From: an uncultured Lachnospiraceae bacterium | Lineage (GTDB): Bacteria; Bacillota; Clostridia; Lachnospirales; Lachnospiraceae | Assembly: GCA_947648875.1 (NCBI GenBank) | Contig: CANSPM010000014.1 | Span: 1 to 64,000, forward strand | Length of the DNA: 64,000 bases | Direction: 5' to 3' | Shown: in pieces, positions 46,187 to 56,198 of the stretch | How positions within the stretch are numbered: the stretch's first letter is position 1 | Layout: each line of letters opens with the position of its first letter | Position numbers and translations under genes: made by a program | Notes under the pieces: model-generated | Told to the model about the DNA's origin: nothing | Databases searched by the model: none | The model's input: only the letters and a program-made list of their open reading frames with translations

Positions 46187-48871
46187 TCAGTCGGATAATT
46201 CAGAAAATGCTATCTCCACATCATTTTTTCTCATAAACAGAAGCCCAAATGATCCCGGCCCGCAATTGCTGGAAATAGCTGAGGACGCTTTCTGTAGATA
46301 AACCCTTTCAAACCGACAATACTGCTGCGCCAAATCCTGAATATACTGTAGGCTCTGCTCATCCAATCCGGCATAGGTGATAATCAGAATACGTCGGTCA
46401 ATATTTCTGGTGTCCATGAGCACTTTTCGAATGTAACTCCTGGCAACACGCATGAAGCCGCCCATCTTTATGCCTGATACCACCATCTTGCTATGCCGCA
46501 TCTTCAGAATGGGATGCAACAGCAGCGCGTCGCAGAGAATCTGCACTCTCTTGGAAATTCTCCCCGCGCGGCACATCATATGGGTACTGTCAATAATAAA
46601 GGCGGAAGAGATATATCGCCGCAGACTCTTCACGGTTTTTACAATCTCCTCTTTCGTGGCACGGTTTTCCGCCATATAAGCAGCGTACAGCACCGCCAGG
46701 CCCATGCTGCTGGAGAGATGTCCGGAGTCTACCACCGTGACGTTTTCAAAAGATTTCGCCGCCTCCACAGCGTTTTGGTATCCCTGGCTGACATGACTGG
46801 CCATGGTAATATGTATCACATTTTGGGCTTCCGTAAGTTTTTCCGCAAAAAATCTTTCATAGTCTTCCACATCGGGAGGCTCTGACGCGCCATTCTTCCC
46901 CTCTGCTATATGTACCAGCAACTCGTCCGCATCCAGCTCCACTTCATCCAGAAAGCGCCCCTGATCGGTGCGGACATAGTAAGAGCATACGGGAATGTCA
47001 AACTCCTTCTTGAGTGATTCCGGAAGGTCGCACACGCTGTCCGTGGTAACCATGATGGACCGGCGCTGGGCCTGATCAAAAACCAGCACATCCTTCCCGA
47101 TTTCCGCCTGTATAGTCTCGTCGCTCAACTTCACCAGCTCTTTTGGCAGAATGCTCAGTACGGCAGCTTCAAGCAAGGCCCCGCTGACCGGCTTTGCCAG
47201 ATAGCCGCTGAAACCCTCTTTCCGATATATACTCTGATTGTCGCTCCCTGCGTTGGCCGTCAGCGCCACCACAGGCGTATCCTGGCACAGGCCACCGGGC
47301 TGGGTGCGCAGCGCGTGCATACACTCTATCCCGTCCATTTCCGGCATCATGTGATCCATCAGAATACCGTCATAATGCTGGTTCTGCGTAAGTCTCAGAC
47401 ACTCTGCACCACTGGATGCCGTATGGATCTGAAGTTTTGTCTCCGAAAGCAGCTTACGCACCACCATCAGGTTCATTTCATTGTCATCCACCACAAGCAG
47501 ATGTGCCTCCGGGGCCTCAAAACTCTGCTTATACTGTTCCCCCTCATGAATCTTAGAGCGGGAGTCAAGCGTAAAGGTTCCCAATTCTTTGCTGTCAATA
47601 ATGTCCTGTTCCAGTGACACAATAAAAGTTGAGCCTTTGGTATATACACTGTTGACACTGATTTCGCCTCCCATAAGTTCCACCAGCTGCTTTACAATAT
47701 TAAGGCCCAGACCCGTACCTTCAATATGGCGGTTTTTCTCCTCCTCCACCCGCTTGAAAGCGTTAAAAATATAGGGAATATTCTCCTTTTTTACCCCCTG
47801 CCCGGTATCCTCAACGGAGTACCAGACGCGCACTCTGTTCAGGGTCAGACGTTCGCAGCGCACAGACAGGGTGACAGAACCCTCGCTTGTGTATTTCACG
47901 GCATTGTTCAACAGGTTGATCAGAACCTGCTTGACACGCACTTCATCTCCGCAGAGCATACTTGGAATAGAGGCATCCACCTGTAGCCGAAACTCCAATC
48001 CCTTTTCTTTCGCCTTTATCCATATCATGTTGACAATATCCGAAAAAAGAGCCCCCGTCTCATATGACACATTTACGATTTCCATCTTACCCGATTTTAT
48101 TTTGGACAGATCCATAATATCGTTGATGAGGGTCAGCAGCATTTTGCTGGCCCCCTGGATATTCCTGGCGTTTTCCGCGATATCCTCGGAGATGTTCCCC
48201 CGCAGGATCATCTCATTCAATCCGATAATTGTGTTGATGGGCGTGCGGATCTCATGGCTCATACTGGAGAAAAAATGATTCTCCGCCCGATTCAGTTCCT
48301 CAATTTCCTTCTTCTGCTGTATGGAGAGTTTGTTCTCCTCCTCGTAAAGGTAATTCTGGAACAGCAGCAGTATGCTGGTCAGCCCTCCCGCCAAAATGAC
48401 GGAGCGCACAGAATCAAAGTAGGCCTGGGCCGTAGTATTCCTCACCACAAATCCGGGATCATAATAGGCGGTATAGTAGCAGAACAGTGTCTCCGCTGTA
48501 CAGAGAAGGAAAAAGACCCCCTTTCTCTTTCCCTGCAAAGCGATGCTGATATAAATAAAGCAAAGTACAAACCACTGGGGCGCCCCGCCGTATATTCCGC
48601 CTGCCGTGAAAAAACTGACAGGAAAGAGCAGGAGAAGAAGCACCGCTATCGCCGTTGCGCCTGTATTGATACATCCCTTGCGAATGCTCACATTTGCCAC
48701 CACAGCCATGAAAATAAGACTCACCGGCAGAATAAAGAGATTCGCAAGGTGTCTACTGAGCAACAGTATAAATATCAGCGCGACCATGCTGATGCCTGTG
48801 ACCAGACGGAACATACGCTCCCGCAGGCTGCTCTTATGATCAAAGACTGTTTCAAACCATCTTCTTAACAC
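46187..48871 (-). CDS. Hybrid histidine kinase-receiver fused to a DegV lipid-binding domain
   Basis: 894 residues. Order: about six membrane helices (25-175), coiled linker, HisKA with phospho-accepting His206 in SHEIRTP, HATPase (N-box near 319-323, DTGQG 355-359, GTGLGL 385-390), receiver with Asp506 in LMDHMMP and Lys560, then a complete ~290-residue DegV domain (605-894). DegV starts IMVTTDSVCDLP, has the SSSMG lipid-binding loop near 720-724 and the conserved mid-region FIIDSTHMMCRAGRIS. DegV proteins bind fatty acids, sometimes feeding FakA. The fusion suggests lipid state may influence signalling. I chose GTG at 48871 because AGGAGG lies nine bases upstream; a longer frame overlaps the neighbour gene. 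No helix-turn-helix is present. Confidence 0.88.
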   Translation of the reverse strand: MLRRWFETVFDHKSSLRERMFRLVTGISMVALIFILLLSRHLANLFILPVSLIFMAVVANVSIRKGCINTGATAIAVLLLLLFPVSFFTAGGIYGGAPQWFVLCFIYISIALQGKRKGVFFLLCTAETLFCYYTAYYDPGFVVRNTTAQAYFDSVRSVILAGGLTSILLLFQNYLYEEENKLSIQQKKEIEELNRAENHFFSSMSHEIRTPINTIIGLNEMILRGNISEDIAENARNIQGASKMLLTLINDIMDLSKIKSGKMEIVNVSYETGALFSDIVNMIWIKAKEKGLEFRLQVDASIPSMLCGDEVRVKQVLINLLNNAVKYTSEGSVTLSVRCERLTLNRVRVWYSVEDTGQGVKKENIPYIFNAFKRVEEEKNRHIEGTGLGLNIVKQLVELMGGEISVNSVYTKGSTFIVSLEQDIIDSKELGTFTLDSRSKIHEGEQYKQSFEAPEAHLLVVDDNEMNLMVVRKLLSETKLQIHTASSGAECLRLTQNQHYDGILMDHMMPEMDGIECMHALRTQPGGLCQDTPVVALTANAGSDNQSIYRKEGFSGYLAKPVSGALLEAAVLSILPKELVKLSDETIQAEIGKDVLVFDQAQRRSIMVTTDSVCDLPESLKKEFDIPVCSYYVRTDQGRFLDEVELDADELLVHIAEGKNGASEPPDVEDYERFFAEKLTEAQNVIHITMASHVSQGYQNAVEAAKSFENVTVVDSGHLSSSMGLAVLYAAYMAENRATKEEIVKTVKSLRRYISSAFIIDSTHMMCRAGRISKRVQILCDALLLHPILKMRHSKMVVSGIKMGGFMRVARSYIRKVLMDTRNIDRRILIITYAGLDEQSLQYIQDLAQQYCRFERVYLQKASSAISSNCGPGSFGLLFMRKNDVEIAFSELSD

Positions 48872-48923
48872 ACCGCATTTCCTCCTAATTAAAATCGCTG
48901 CGCGACATTTCTTAGCTGGACTG

Positions 48924-48936
48924 ATTAGAGTTCCCC
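48924..48936 (-). repeat. GGAACTCTAAT motif copy upstream of the kinase-DegV gene
   Basis: Read on the minus strand: GGGGAACTCTAATC, 53 bases upstream of the chosen GTG and just after the stop of the neighbouring kinase gene. It matches the core of the motif found in other leaders. Confidence 0.45.
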
Positions 48937-48953
48937 CTGTCAGCGAAACCGAA

Positions 48954-51551
48954 TTACAAATTGCCCAGATACTCTGTAATGCTCCTGCAAACATCTTCGT
49001 ACATATTGAGCAGCAGGAGATGATTGTCCCGGATATACTCCACATCCCCCCTCTTACCTGCCTGCTCCAGAGTCTTGGCATGGGCCGACAGCCGCTCTGC
49101 TCCTATGGTCAGCGATGTGCTTTTTAAAGCATGGGCCTTTACCGCGTAATCCTTCCAGTTGGCTTCCCTGTACAGCGCGTCTAATTCCTGTTTCTTTTCC
49201 TCGGCCTGGGAATCGAACATCTGTAGCATCTCCTGGTAAAAATCCTCCTCCCCCACACAGTAATCCAGCCCCATCTCCACGTTTATACCAGCCCGAGTCA
49301 ACGTGTCATAGGCTGAAAGCTGCTCCGCCATGGGTGCTTCGTCACCGGCGGCAGGCACGCAATTCGCTTCTGTCGATCCTGTAGCCCTCTCCGGCATTTC
49401 CGCAGAATCCCCGGTCCGCTCCGGCAATTGCGCGTATTCTGCGGTCAGAACCTTCTTTTCCTCCTGTCTTTCGGTCAAAACTGCCTTCTCGCCGTCATAC
49501 CGGAAACACTCTTTCGGAAGCACCCGCCGCAGCACCCGCTCCAGAACAGAGCGCTCGATGGGCTTGGGTATAAATTCCGTAAATCCCTCGCTTTTGAACA
49601 TTTCTCTCGCCCCGCTGATGGTATTGGCGGTCAGCGCAATTATGGGCAGATCCCGGTACTTTCCATTTTTGATTTCCCGTATGCGCAGGAGCGTTTCCAC
49701 ACCGTCAAATCCCGGCATCATATGATCCAGGAAGATTATGTCATAAGACATCCGGCTGCACCTCTCCACTGCCAGCTTTCCGCTAAGGCAGGTATCCACC
49801 TTTATGCCATAACTTCCTAAAACGCCCTTGGCCACCACCAGGTTCATCTCCTCGTCGTCCACGGCCAGCGCCCGGACTCCCTCACAGGAGAACGGCCTGC
49901 GCTCCGGATTTCTTGACTCCTCAAATCCGTTTCCCTCCACCTGCCCGTTCAGCAAGTTGACAATGGACAGCGCGGAGAAAGGCTTGCGAATCAGCATCAA
50001 CCTGCTGTTGCGGCCAAGCACAAACTTTCTGTCCGCAATCACCACAACCCTGATTTTTTCCGCCATTTCCTCATAGTAGGCACTGTTCTCCATATATTCT
50101 GACTGCGCAATAAACATATGTGTCAGTTTATGCTCCCGCTGTAGTTTCTCCAGCCCCTCAAAGTTATGAGCCTGATAGCCTTCAACCCCCAGCCCCTCCA
50201 CAAGATGCAGAATCAGGTTGTCATAATACCGCCGAACCTCGTCGCTGCCAAATCTCTCCGGCTTGAAATAGCACGCAATGCATAATTGTCCGGCATTCGC
50301 AGCTGAAATCCCGGGCGTATCATCTCCCACCCCCTGGGGAATGATGATATGCGTCTGCATTCCTTGCTGCTCCTTGCTTTCAAAATGAATGAAGCCGCCC
50401 ATGGAATGAAGCAGGCCGCGAGCAACGGGAAGCCCCAGGCCCAGACCGCCCGAATAACGGCGGCTTCCGGAATCCGCCTGGTAAAAATCATCCGCCATCT
50501 GCGCCAGCTGATCAGCGGTCATGCCTATGCCTGTGTCACAAATATCAATGATCAGATTGGCTCCATAGCTCTCCCGCCTGAACCTGATACAGACACTGAT
50601 GCCCCCTTCCTCGGTAAATTTGATGGAATTTTCCACAAGAATCTTAAGCGCGTGGGATATTTTTTCCGCGTCTCCGATCAGAACCGAAGGAATCTTGGGA
50701 TCAATATCAAACACCATTTCCAGGTGATGCCTGCTGCTTTGCAGCGTTGTCATGGTAATCACATCATTTACCACCGAAGTGATGCTGTACTCTTCCTTCG
50801 CGGCAGTCAGTGTACCTTCCACAATCTCCGTATAATCAAGAATATTGTTAATCTGGCTTGACAAACGTTTGCCCGCCATTTTTATGGACTGAATATCCTC
50901 ATGGATCTCCTCAAGATTTTCCTTGCACAGAGCAACTTCTCCGATTCCGATTACCATATTGATCGGCGTCCTAAGTTCATGGGACACATTGGACAGGAAA
51001 TCGGCATTCTGTCTTTTTGCAGTCTGAAGCTGCGCCAGCATTTTTTTGTATCGCGCCACCTCCTCGCTGTTCCTGTTGATCCGATATCGCGCGATCAGAC
51101 ACACACCCGACACCGACACCGCGCCAATCCCCAGGCGAACCGCGTCCCACATTTCCATATCGTATGTAATATCATACAGAAACAGAAAATGATAAAGTAG
51201 CACGGACGAGTAAAAAGCGACCGCCATGTACAACAGCCGCTTTCTATTAAAAAACGATAATGCCACCAGCAAAACGCATGCTGCCACAGGTACTTCATAA
51301 AGGCTGAACTTATGCACCCCAAAGAAGAAAAACTCTCCCAGCATAAGCCCTGTGCACATATTCTCATACAAAATCTCTGATCCGATCTTGCCGATGTGCA
51401 GCCACCATACCGCAAGGCAGCTCAAAGCAATCAGGGGGATCATCCACAGTTCCCATGACATGGCAAGGGTGACCAGGATCAACACCACACTGAACACGCT
51501 TATAACGCCGGCCATAAGCAAATGCGTACTAACCTGTGTCCCCGTCCTCAT
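48954..51551 (-). CDS. Hybrid histidine kinase with receiver and HPt domains
   Basis: 865 residues. Six to seven membrane helices (about 10-155), HisKA with His191 (SHELRTP), HATPase (CDTGIG, GLGLGL), a pseudo-receiver-like stretch (about 420-535; lacks clear Asp pair), receiver with Asp609 (IIFLDHMMPG), an acidic linker, and an HPt domain with His807 in VKAHALKSTS. A full phosphorelay in one chain. It overlaps the upstream receiver gene by 4 bp. Membrane sensing part unrecognised; no extracellular loop of size is seen, so it may detect membrane state. Confidence 0.88.
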   Translation of the reverse strand: MRTGTQVSTHLLMAGVISVFSVVLILVTLAMSWELWMIPLIALSCLAVWWLHIGKIGSEILYENMCTGLMLGEFFFFGVHKFSLYEVPVAACVLLVALSFFNRKRLLYMAVAFYSSVLLYHFLFLYDITYDMEMWDAVRLGIGAVSVSGVCLIARYRINRNSEEVARYKKMLAQLQTAKRQNADFLSNVSHELRTPINMVIGIGEVALCKENLEEIHEDIQSIKMAGKRLSSQINNILDYTEIVEGTLTAAKEEYSITSVVNDVITMTTLQSSRHHLEMVFDIDPKIPSVLIGDAEKISHALKILVENSIKFTEEGGISVCIRFRRESYGANLIIDICDTGIGMTADQLAQMADDFYQADSGSRRYSGGLGLGLPVARGLLHSMGGFIHFESKEQQGMQTHIIIPQGVGDDTPGISAANAGQLCIACYFKPERFGSDEVRRYYDNLILHLVEGLGVEGYQAHNFEGLEKLQREHKLTHMFIAQSEYMENSAYYEEMAEKIRVVVIADRKFVLGRNSRLMLIRKPFSALSIVNLLNGQVEGNGFEESRNPERRPFSCEGVRALAVDDEEMNLVVAKGVLGSYGIKVDTCLSGKLAVERCSRMSYDIIFLDHMMPGFDGVETLLRIREIKNGKYRDLPIIALTANTISGAREMFKSEGFTEFIPKPIERSVLERVLRRVLPKECFRYDGEKAVLTERQEEKKVLTAEYAQLPERTGDSAEMPERATGSTEANCVPAAGDEAPMAEQLSAYDTLTRAGINVEMGLDYCVGEEDFYQEMLQMFDSQAEEKKQELDALYREANWKDYAVKAHALKSTSLTIGAERLSAHAKTLEQAGKRGDVEYIRDNHLLLLNMYEDVCRSITEYLGNL

Positions 51552-51910
51552 TTTTTATCCAGCTCCTTTGCTATCCTTTGCAGTAAATCCTGCGGATAAA
51601 ACGGTTTTTTCAAATAGTTGACCGCCCCCAGCCGAATTGCGCTTAACACGTCATCCTCGTCTCCCGATGCTGTCAGGAAAATCACCGGGGCTTCATTGCC
51701 TTGATCCTTAAGGCGCTCAAATGTCTCAAGGCCATTCATGCCCGGCATTGCGATATCCAGCAGAATAAGGTCCACTTTTTCATATGAAAGTATATCCAGC
51801 GCCTTTTGTCCCGAATCCGCCAACAGCACCTCATATATTTTCTCCAGGATTTTCTTCGTCCTGTGCAGGTTCATAGAATCATCGTCCACCACCAATATCC
51901 GCTTTTGCAT
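51548..51910 (-). CDS. Stand-alone response-regulator receiver protein
   Basis: 120 residues: a receiver with DDD near residues 9-11, phospho-acceptor Asp52 in LILLDIAMPG, Thr/Ser in FLTAS and Lys in NYLKKPF. No output domain. It is 166 bases after essC and overlaps the next kinase gene by 4 bp, so it likely shuttles phosphate to or from the HPt of the neighbouring kinase. Start follows GGGAGGTTGCTGT. Confidence 0.92.
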   Translation of the reverse strand: MQKRILVVDDDSMNLHRTKKILEKIYEVLLADSGQKALDILSYEKVDLILLDIAMPGMNGLETFERLKDQGNEAPVIFLTASGDEDDVLSAIRLGAVNYLKKPFYPQDLLQRIAKELDKK

Positions 51911-52076
51911 ACAGCAACCTCCCTATTTACTTCTCAGGGCTTTAAAGGCCTCTATTGGATATATTTTAAATCAATCTGACGACAAAATCAAGTTCAAAAT
52001 GTGATGCCTTTCTTGCAGCCCGCTGTCTGATTATATAAAATCCCCGACTCCTGCCTCATTCCTGTGGAAATCACTC

Positions 52077-55000
52077 TTATACCCCGGGAATGCTGACCGC
52101 TCTTTCAGCAAAGTCTCCGTTTCTCTCCTCTACGTACTCTCTTAATTCCCTGCTTCTCTCCACCTCTTTCGCGCTTTTTCCGAACACGGCCGCCTGGAAC
52201 TCCAGAATCCGCCTGTCCGATACAAACAGCCCGCTGCCGGCGTTTTCCCCCGGCCTTTCCGCGCAGTGGCCAAAAACAGCGCTATATTCCGTGGGGTCGT
52301 TGCAGCAAAGCGCCATTTTCTGTCCAAAGTATGTCTGTATTCTGCTGTTAAGCGCATTCGATGTGGCGGCTGTAATAATGACGCACAGCCCCACTGACTG
52401 CGCCTCTCTGGACAGGCTGCCCGTCTGCTCCGCCTGTTCGGGAAAGTATTCCCGGAACGCCGCCATATTGTCAATAAGCACCACCACCAGGGGCATATCC
52501 GTATAGCCGGCCTCTATGTAGGAAGCAAAATTTCCCACTCCTTTTTCTGAAAATATTTCTTTCCGTTCCGTGATAAAAGAATTCAGCAGTTTAAACAGGT
52601 TCTTACATTTCTCTTCCTCATTGGATGCAACCACCCCTCCCACATGCCTGGAATTTTCAAGGTTTTTGAGAACCATGTTGCCGCAGTCCACCATATATAT
52701 ATTGACCTGCCCCGGAGAATACTTTCGTATAATGCCATACGCAATGGTCTGTAGCAAAGTTGTCTTTCCCATTTGCGCCGATCCCACAATGTAAACGTTG
52801 TTCCTGGAAAGTTCCAGTTCCACAATTCCCTGCCGCTGCTGCTCCGGATCATCATACCATCCGATGGGAACGGAATATTCCGGAAAGCCTGCGTTCTGAT
52901 AGTTCAATTCGTCTGTCTTTATGACGGTCTTCAGCGCTGGCAGACAGATTCCCGGCAGCTTTTGAATGCCGTTCCCCGCACAGTAAGATCCGACATAATC
53001 CACTATGGCATCCAACTGGGAGCGATTTTCGCTGTCATTGCTGTTTCTCTTGCTGGTATAAATCAGCTTTTTCCTGCCCCACTGATTTCTCTCGTAAACA
53101 GCGTACACATTTTCCTTCGCGTCGTTTCCCTTGGGAATATCCGCCCCGCTGTACGCCGATTGAATCAGTTCAAATATCTCGTTATTGCCCACCTGGAAAT
53201 AAGCCCGCCCGGGTTCTACGATCTCCGCCGCCAGAGGCGTCTTGATCACCTCGTTGCTGTCCTCCTTTGTCTGCACCTTCAAGCAAAGTCTGAATTTGGA
53301 ATTTGACCAGATCTGGGCATCCACGCCCGCCGGTTTCTGTGTCGCGAGGATCAGATGGACTCCCAGAATACGGCCAATGCGGGCCACCGTTATCAGTTCT
53401 TTCATAAAATCCGGGTATTCTGCTTTCAGTTCGGCAAACTCATCCACAACCATGATCAAATGGGGCATGGGCTGCCGCGCCCTGTCCGTCTTGTACAATT
53501 TTATATAATCGTTTATATGATTGACCTCCGCCTCTAGAAGCAAATCCTGGCGTCTGGCAATCTCCGCTTTTATAGACAGCATGGCTCTGTTTATCTCCCG
53601 CCGGTCTATATTGGTGACCGTTCCGATCAGATGGGGCAGACCGGCGAACTGGTTAGCCATTCCGCCTCCCTTAAGGTCTATAATGACAAACCCCACCTCG
53701 TAGGGATGATACAGAGTCGCCATGGACAGGATATAGGTCTGTAATATTTCGCTCTTGCCAGAGCCTGTAGTCCCCGCAACCAGTCCGTGGGGTCCATGCC
53801 CCTTCGCCCCGTCGCTGATATCCAGAGTGACAATCTCATTATTGCTTTTCACTCCGATGGGTGCCGCCAGAGTCCTGTGTACCCGGGCTTCTTTCCAGCG
53901 CTGGCCCAGATTCAGATCCTCCACGGAAATAATACCCAGCAACTCGAACATGGTAATCTTCTTTATCAGCTGCCTCTCCAGCGTGACTTCATCCACATGG
54001 ATGGCTCCCAGTTTAAGAGCCACTTCTTCTGCCTCCCTGTTTGTAACGGCAGGATACGAGAACGAGATTCCCCGCTCTCCATTACTGGTACTCAGGATTT
54101 CCCCCGTCTCCCCGTTCCCAAGCCTAATGATTTCCGTACAACCCAGGGGAATTTTCTCCTCATACTCTTCCAGGAAAACAAATGTAAATCCATAGGCGGC
54201 ACAGTTTTTCACATATTTAGACACTGGATAAGTCGCGATCATGGAGGCATCCGTCACAAACACAATATAGCGTTCCTCAAATGTGCACTCCTTTTTCCCG
54301 GACAGCACCGCCTCCCTCTCCGACAGAATCACATAGAGATTCTCCAACAGAAGATTTTTGCTCTCTTCGTCGCAGACGATGTTTCTCACGTCCAGCTTAT
54401 CGTTGCTTACATTTCTCAGCCAGCGCACCCACTGAAATTCCCGGGTGTATTCTCCGTCCAGCAGATAGACCAGCTTTACATCCCGGTAAAAATGTCTGAC
54501 AGCCAAATCCAGTGTCATGTTTCGCAGTATCTGGCAGAGCCACGCCTTTTTCCCCACGATGCCCACCCCGCAGGAACGGTCTAAATCCACCACGATAGGG
54601 GCATTTTCGATACATCTGTACTTCTCTGCAATCTCTGCCGGGAGCATGGTTATGGGGTCCGTGGTATCAACAAATTCCTGCTTGGAAAACAGAACCGGAT
54701 TGGCCGACTCGATGGCGCCGGTTCCCAGATACACTTTCAGGAAGTCCCCATCCTCCGGTTCCTTTTCAAACAGCCTCTTCCCGAAATCCATGGTCTCACG
54801 GATGCTGTCCTCCAGAGATGGATGGATGAGACGCAGAATGCGCAGCTCGTTATCCCTGCTGTTCTGGATCAGCACTTCCTTTTCCGCGATATACTCTCTG
54901 TACGCCCGCTCCCGTCCCTGGACTTCCTCCCTGTACTTCTTCTGATCCTGCACATAAGTGACAACGGACATAATCGCGCCCATTCCCATAGATACCGCGC

Positions 55001-55880
55001 TGTAGGCAACCAGCGTGCCGCCGCCGTCAATGATCCCCCTCAGAATAATCGTCATGGCAAGCATGACAATCGTGGGGATCAGGGACAATATAATACTCTT
55101 TTTCAGCGGATTCGGTTTTGCCACCGGCTGCTGGATCTGAATCCTGTCCGACGGAATCGCGCATTGGATTCGCGTGTTCCTGTTAAACTCAGGATACTTA
55201 AACACCGTTGTCCCCGTCCGGGCCGTCTCCTGCCGCAGGCCGTTCACGGTAATGAACGAATCTTTTGACGTATAAAGCGATCCCTCTTTATAAAAAAAAC
55301 TGATCCCCACAATGGAGATAAAGTCAAAATCTTCTATTCCCTTCTTCCCTTCAACCTTCTCCCTGTTGACATATACACCGTACCGGCATCCCTTGTCATA
55401 CAGTACCAGACCCTGTTCCTCTGTTTGCAGCAGAAATGTGTCTTCTCCCACATGGGGATTGTCCAGGCGGATCTGCGCCTCCCGGCTTCCACCCACTGTC
55501 ACCTGCCGCAGATCATCAATAAATATCCTTCTGTCATAATTTTTCTCTTCATAATCAAAATCTATGCCATATTCCAGGGCAAACACTTCGTGGTCGGAGT
55601 TTTGATAGCATACCTTTGCCACCAGACCATGTTCCAGCCGCAGGCTCATCATTTTTCTCACATCGCCCACATCAAAGTATAAATTGTCCGAGCACAGGAC
55701 GCTCCACCCGCCGTCCAGAATCTGAAATTTCAGCTGTATTTCACCGAAAAATAATTCTTTTCTCAGCCTTACCTGGGATTCCATGACAGTCCCCACCAGA
55801 AGCGACTCCATATCCGGGGAAAGCTCAATCTCCCTGTATAAATTTTTATTGGAAAGAATTACTTTATATCTCTCGTTCAT
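52077..55880 (-). CDS. essC: EssC-type FtsK/SpoIIIE ATPase of a type VII-like secretion system
   Basis: 1267 residues. Two FHA-like modules at the N-terminus (about 1-230), two membrane helices (about 260-305), then three P-loop-like modules: a degenerate one near 485 (GIVGKKAWLCQIL), a clear Walker A GTTGSGKSE near 703 with HLIMVVDEFAEL as Walker B near 810, and a second, divergent Walker A GSAQMGKTT near 1037. EssC is the motor that exports WXG100 partners. It ends shortly after the second strong ATPase, so it seems to lack the final domain of the ~1480-residue Staphylococcus form. ATG at 55880; an upstream GTG in the same frame overlaps yukD. No WXG100 gene is seen in this window. Confidence 0.88.
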   Translation of the reverse strand: MNERYKVILSNKNLYREIELSPDMESLLVGTVMESQVRLRKELFFGEIQLKFQILDGGWSVLCSDNLYFDVGDVRKMMSLRLEHGLVAKVCYQNSDHEVFALEYGIDFDYEEKNYDRRIFIDDLRQVTVGGSREAQIRLDNPHVGEDTFLLQTEEQGLVLYDKGCRYGVYVNREKVEGKKGIEDFDFISIVGISFFYKEGSLYTSKDSFITVNGLRQETARTGTTVFKYPEFNRNTRIQCAIPSDRIQIQQPVAKPNPLKKSIILSLIPTIVMLAMTIILRGIIDGGGTLVAYSAVSMGMGAIMSVVTYVQDQKKYREEVQGRERAYREYIAEKEVLIQNSRDNELRILRLIHPSLEDSIRETMDFGKRLFEKEPEDGDFLKVYLGTGAIESANPVLFSKQEFVDTTDPITMLPAEIAEKYRCIENAPIVVDLDRSCGVGIVGKKAWLCQILRNMTLDLAVRHFYRDVKLVYLLDGEYTREFQWVRWLRNVSNDKLDVRNIVCDEESKNLLLENLYVILSEREAVLSGKKECTFEERYIVFVTDASMIATYPVSKYVKNCAAYGFTFVFLEEYEEKIPLGCTEIIRLGNGETGEILSTSNGERGISFSYPAVTNREAEEVALKLGAIHVDEVTLERQLIKKITMFELLGIISVEDLNLGQRWKEARVHRTLAAPIGVKSNNEIVTLDISDGAKGHGPHGLVAGTTGSGKSEILQTYILSMATLYHPYEVGFVIIDLKGGGMANQFAGLPHLIGTVTNIDRREINRAMLSIKAEIARRQDLLLEAEVNHINDYIKLYKTDRARQPMPHLIMVVDEFAELKAEYPDFMKELITVARIGRILGVHLILATQKPAGVDAQIWSNSKFRLCLKVQTKEDSNEVIKTPLAAEIVEPGRAYFQVGNNEIFELIQSAYSGADIPKGNDAKENVYAVYERNQWGRKKLIYTSKRNSNDSENRSQLDAIVDYVGSYCAGNGIQKLPGICLPALKTVIKTDELNYQNAGFPEYSVPIGWYDDPEQQRQGIVELELSRNNVYIVGSAQMGKTTLLQTIAYGIIRKYSPGQVNIYMVDCGNMVLKNLENSRHVGGVVASNEEEKCKNLFKLLNSFITERKEIFSEKGVGNFASYIEAGYTDMPLVVVLIDNMAAFREYFPEQAEQTGSLSREAQSVGLCVIITAATSNALNSRIQTYFGQKMALCCNDPTEYSAVFGHCAERPGENAGSGLFVSDRRILEFQAAVFGKSAKEVERSRELREYVEERNGDFAERAVSIPGV

Positions 55881-55899
55881 CTGCCTGTCACCCACCCGC

Positions 55900-56154
55900 T
55901 TATTTTGTGTAATATACGGCACTTCCGTTTCTCAGTCCATATTCCCGCAATGTCTTGTTTCCCTTCAGAAACGCAATGGGATTCTCCGCCTGTAGATAAC
56001 ACTTCTTAATATCCGTCTGGTCGATCCCCAGCTCATAGGCGCTGTTTAGTGCCAACACCAACTCATTGGCCGTCATATCCAGCGGAACATCCACATCGGC
56101 CTCAAACTCCTTATTTGTTATGAAAAATCGGATGATAATCGTCGCTTTTTCCAT
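55900..56154 (-). CDS. YukD/EsaB ubiquitin-like protein
   Basis: 84 residues, beta-grasp fold: IIIRFFITNKEFEADVDVPLDMTANELVLALNSAYELGI (read in parts) then LREYGLRNGSAVYYTK. YukD/EsaB homologues are small cytosolic partners of the EssC system. ATG at 56154 follows GTGGAGG; a GTG four codons earlier is less likely. The stop lies 20 bases before the EssC start, so the two are likely co-translated. Confidence 0.85.
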   Translation of the reverse strand: MEKATIIIRFFITNKEFEADVDVPLDMTANELVLALNSAYELGIDQTDIKKCYLQAENPIAFLKGNKTLREYGLRNGSAVYYTK

Positions 56155-56198
56155 TGAATCCTCCACACCCGGACGCCCTATCCCGGTCAGATTTCCCT

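Noticed and set aside
48954..49081. Longer N-terminus for the kinase-DegV gene from 49081
   Set aside because: It would overlap the preceding kinase gene by over 120 bp in another frame; the GTG at 48871 has a good ribosome site.
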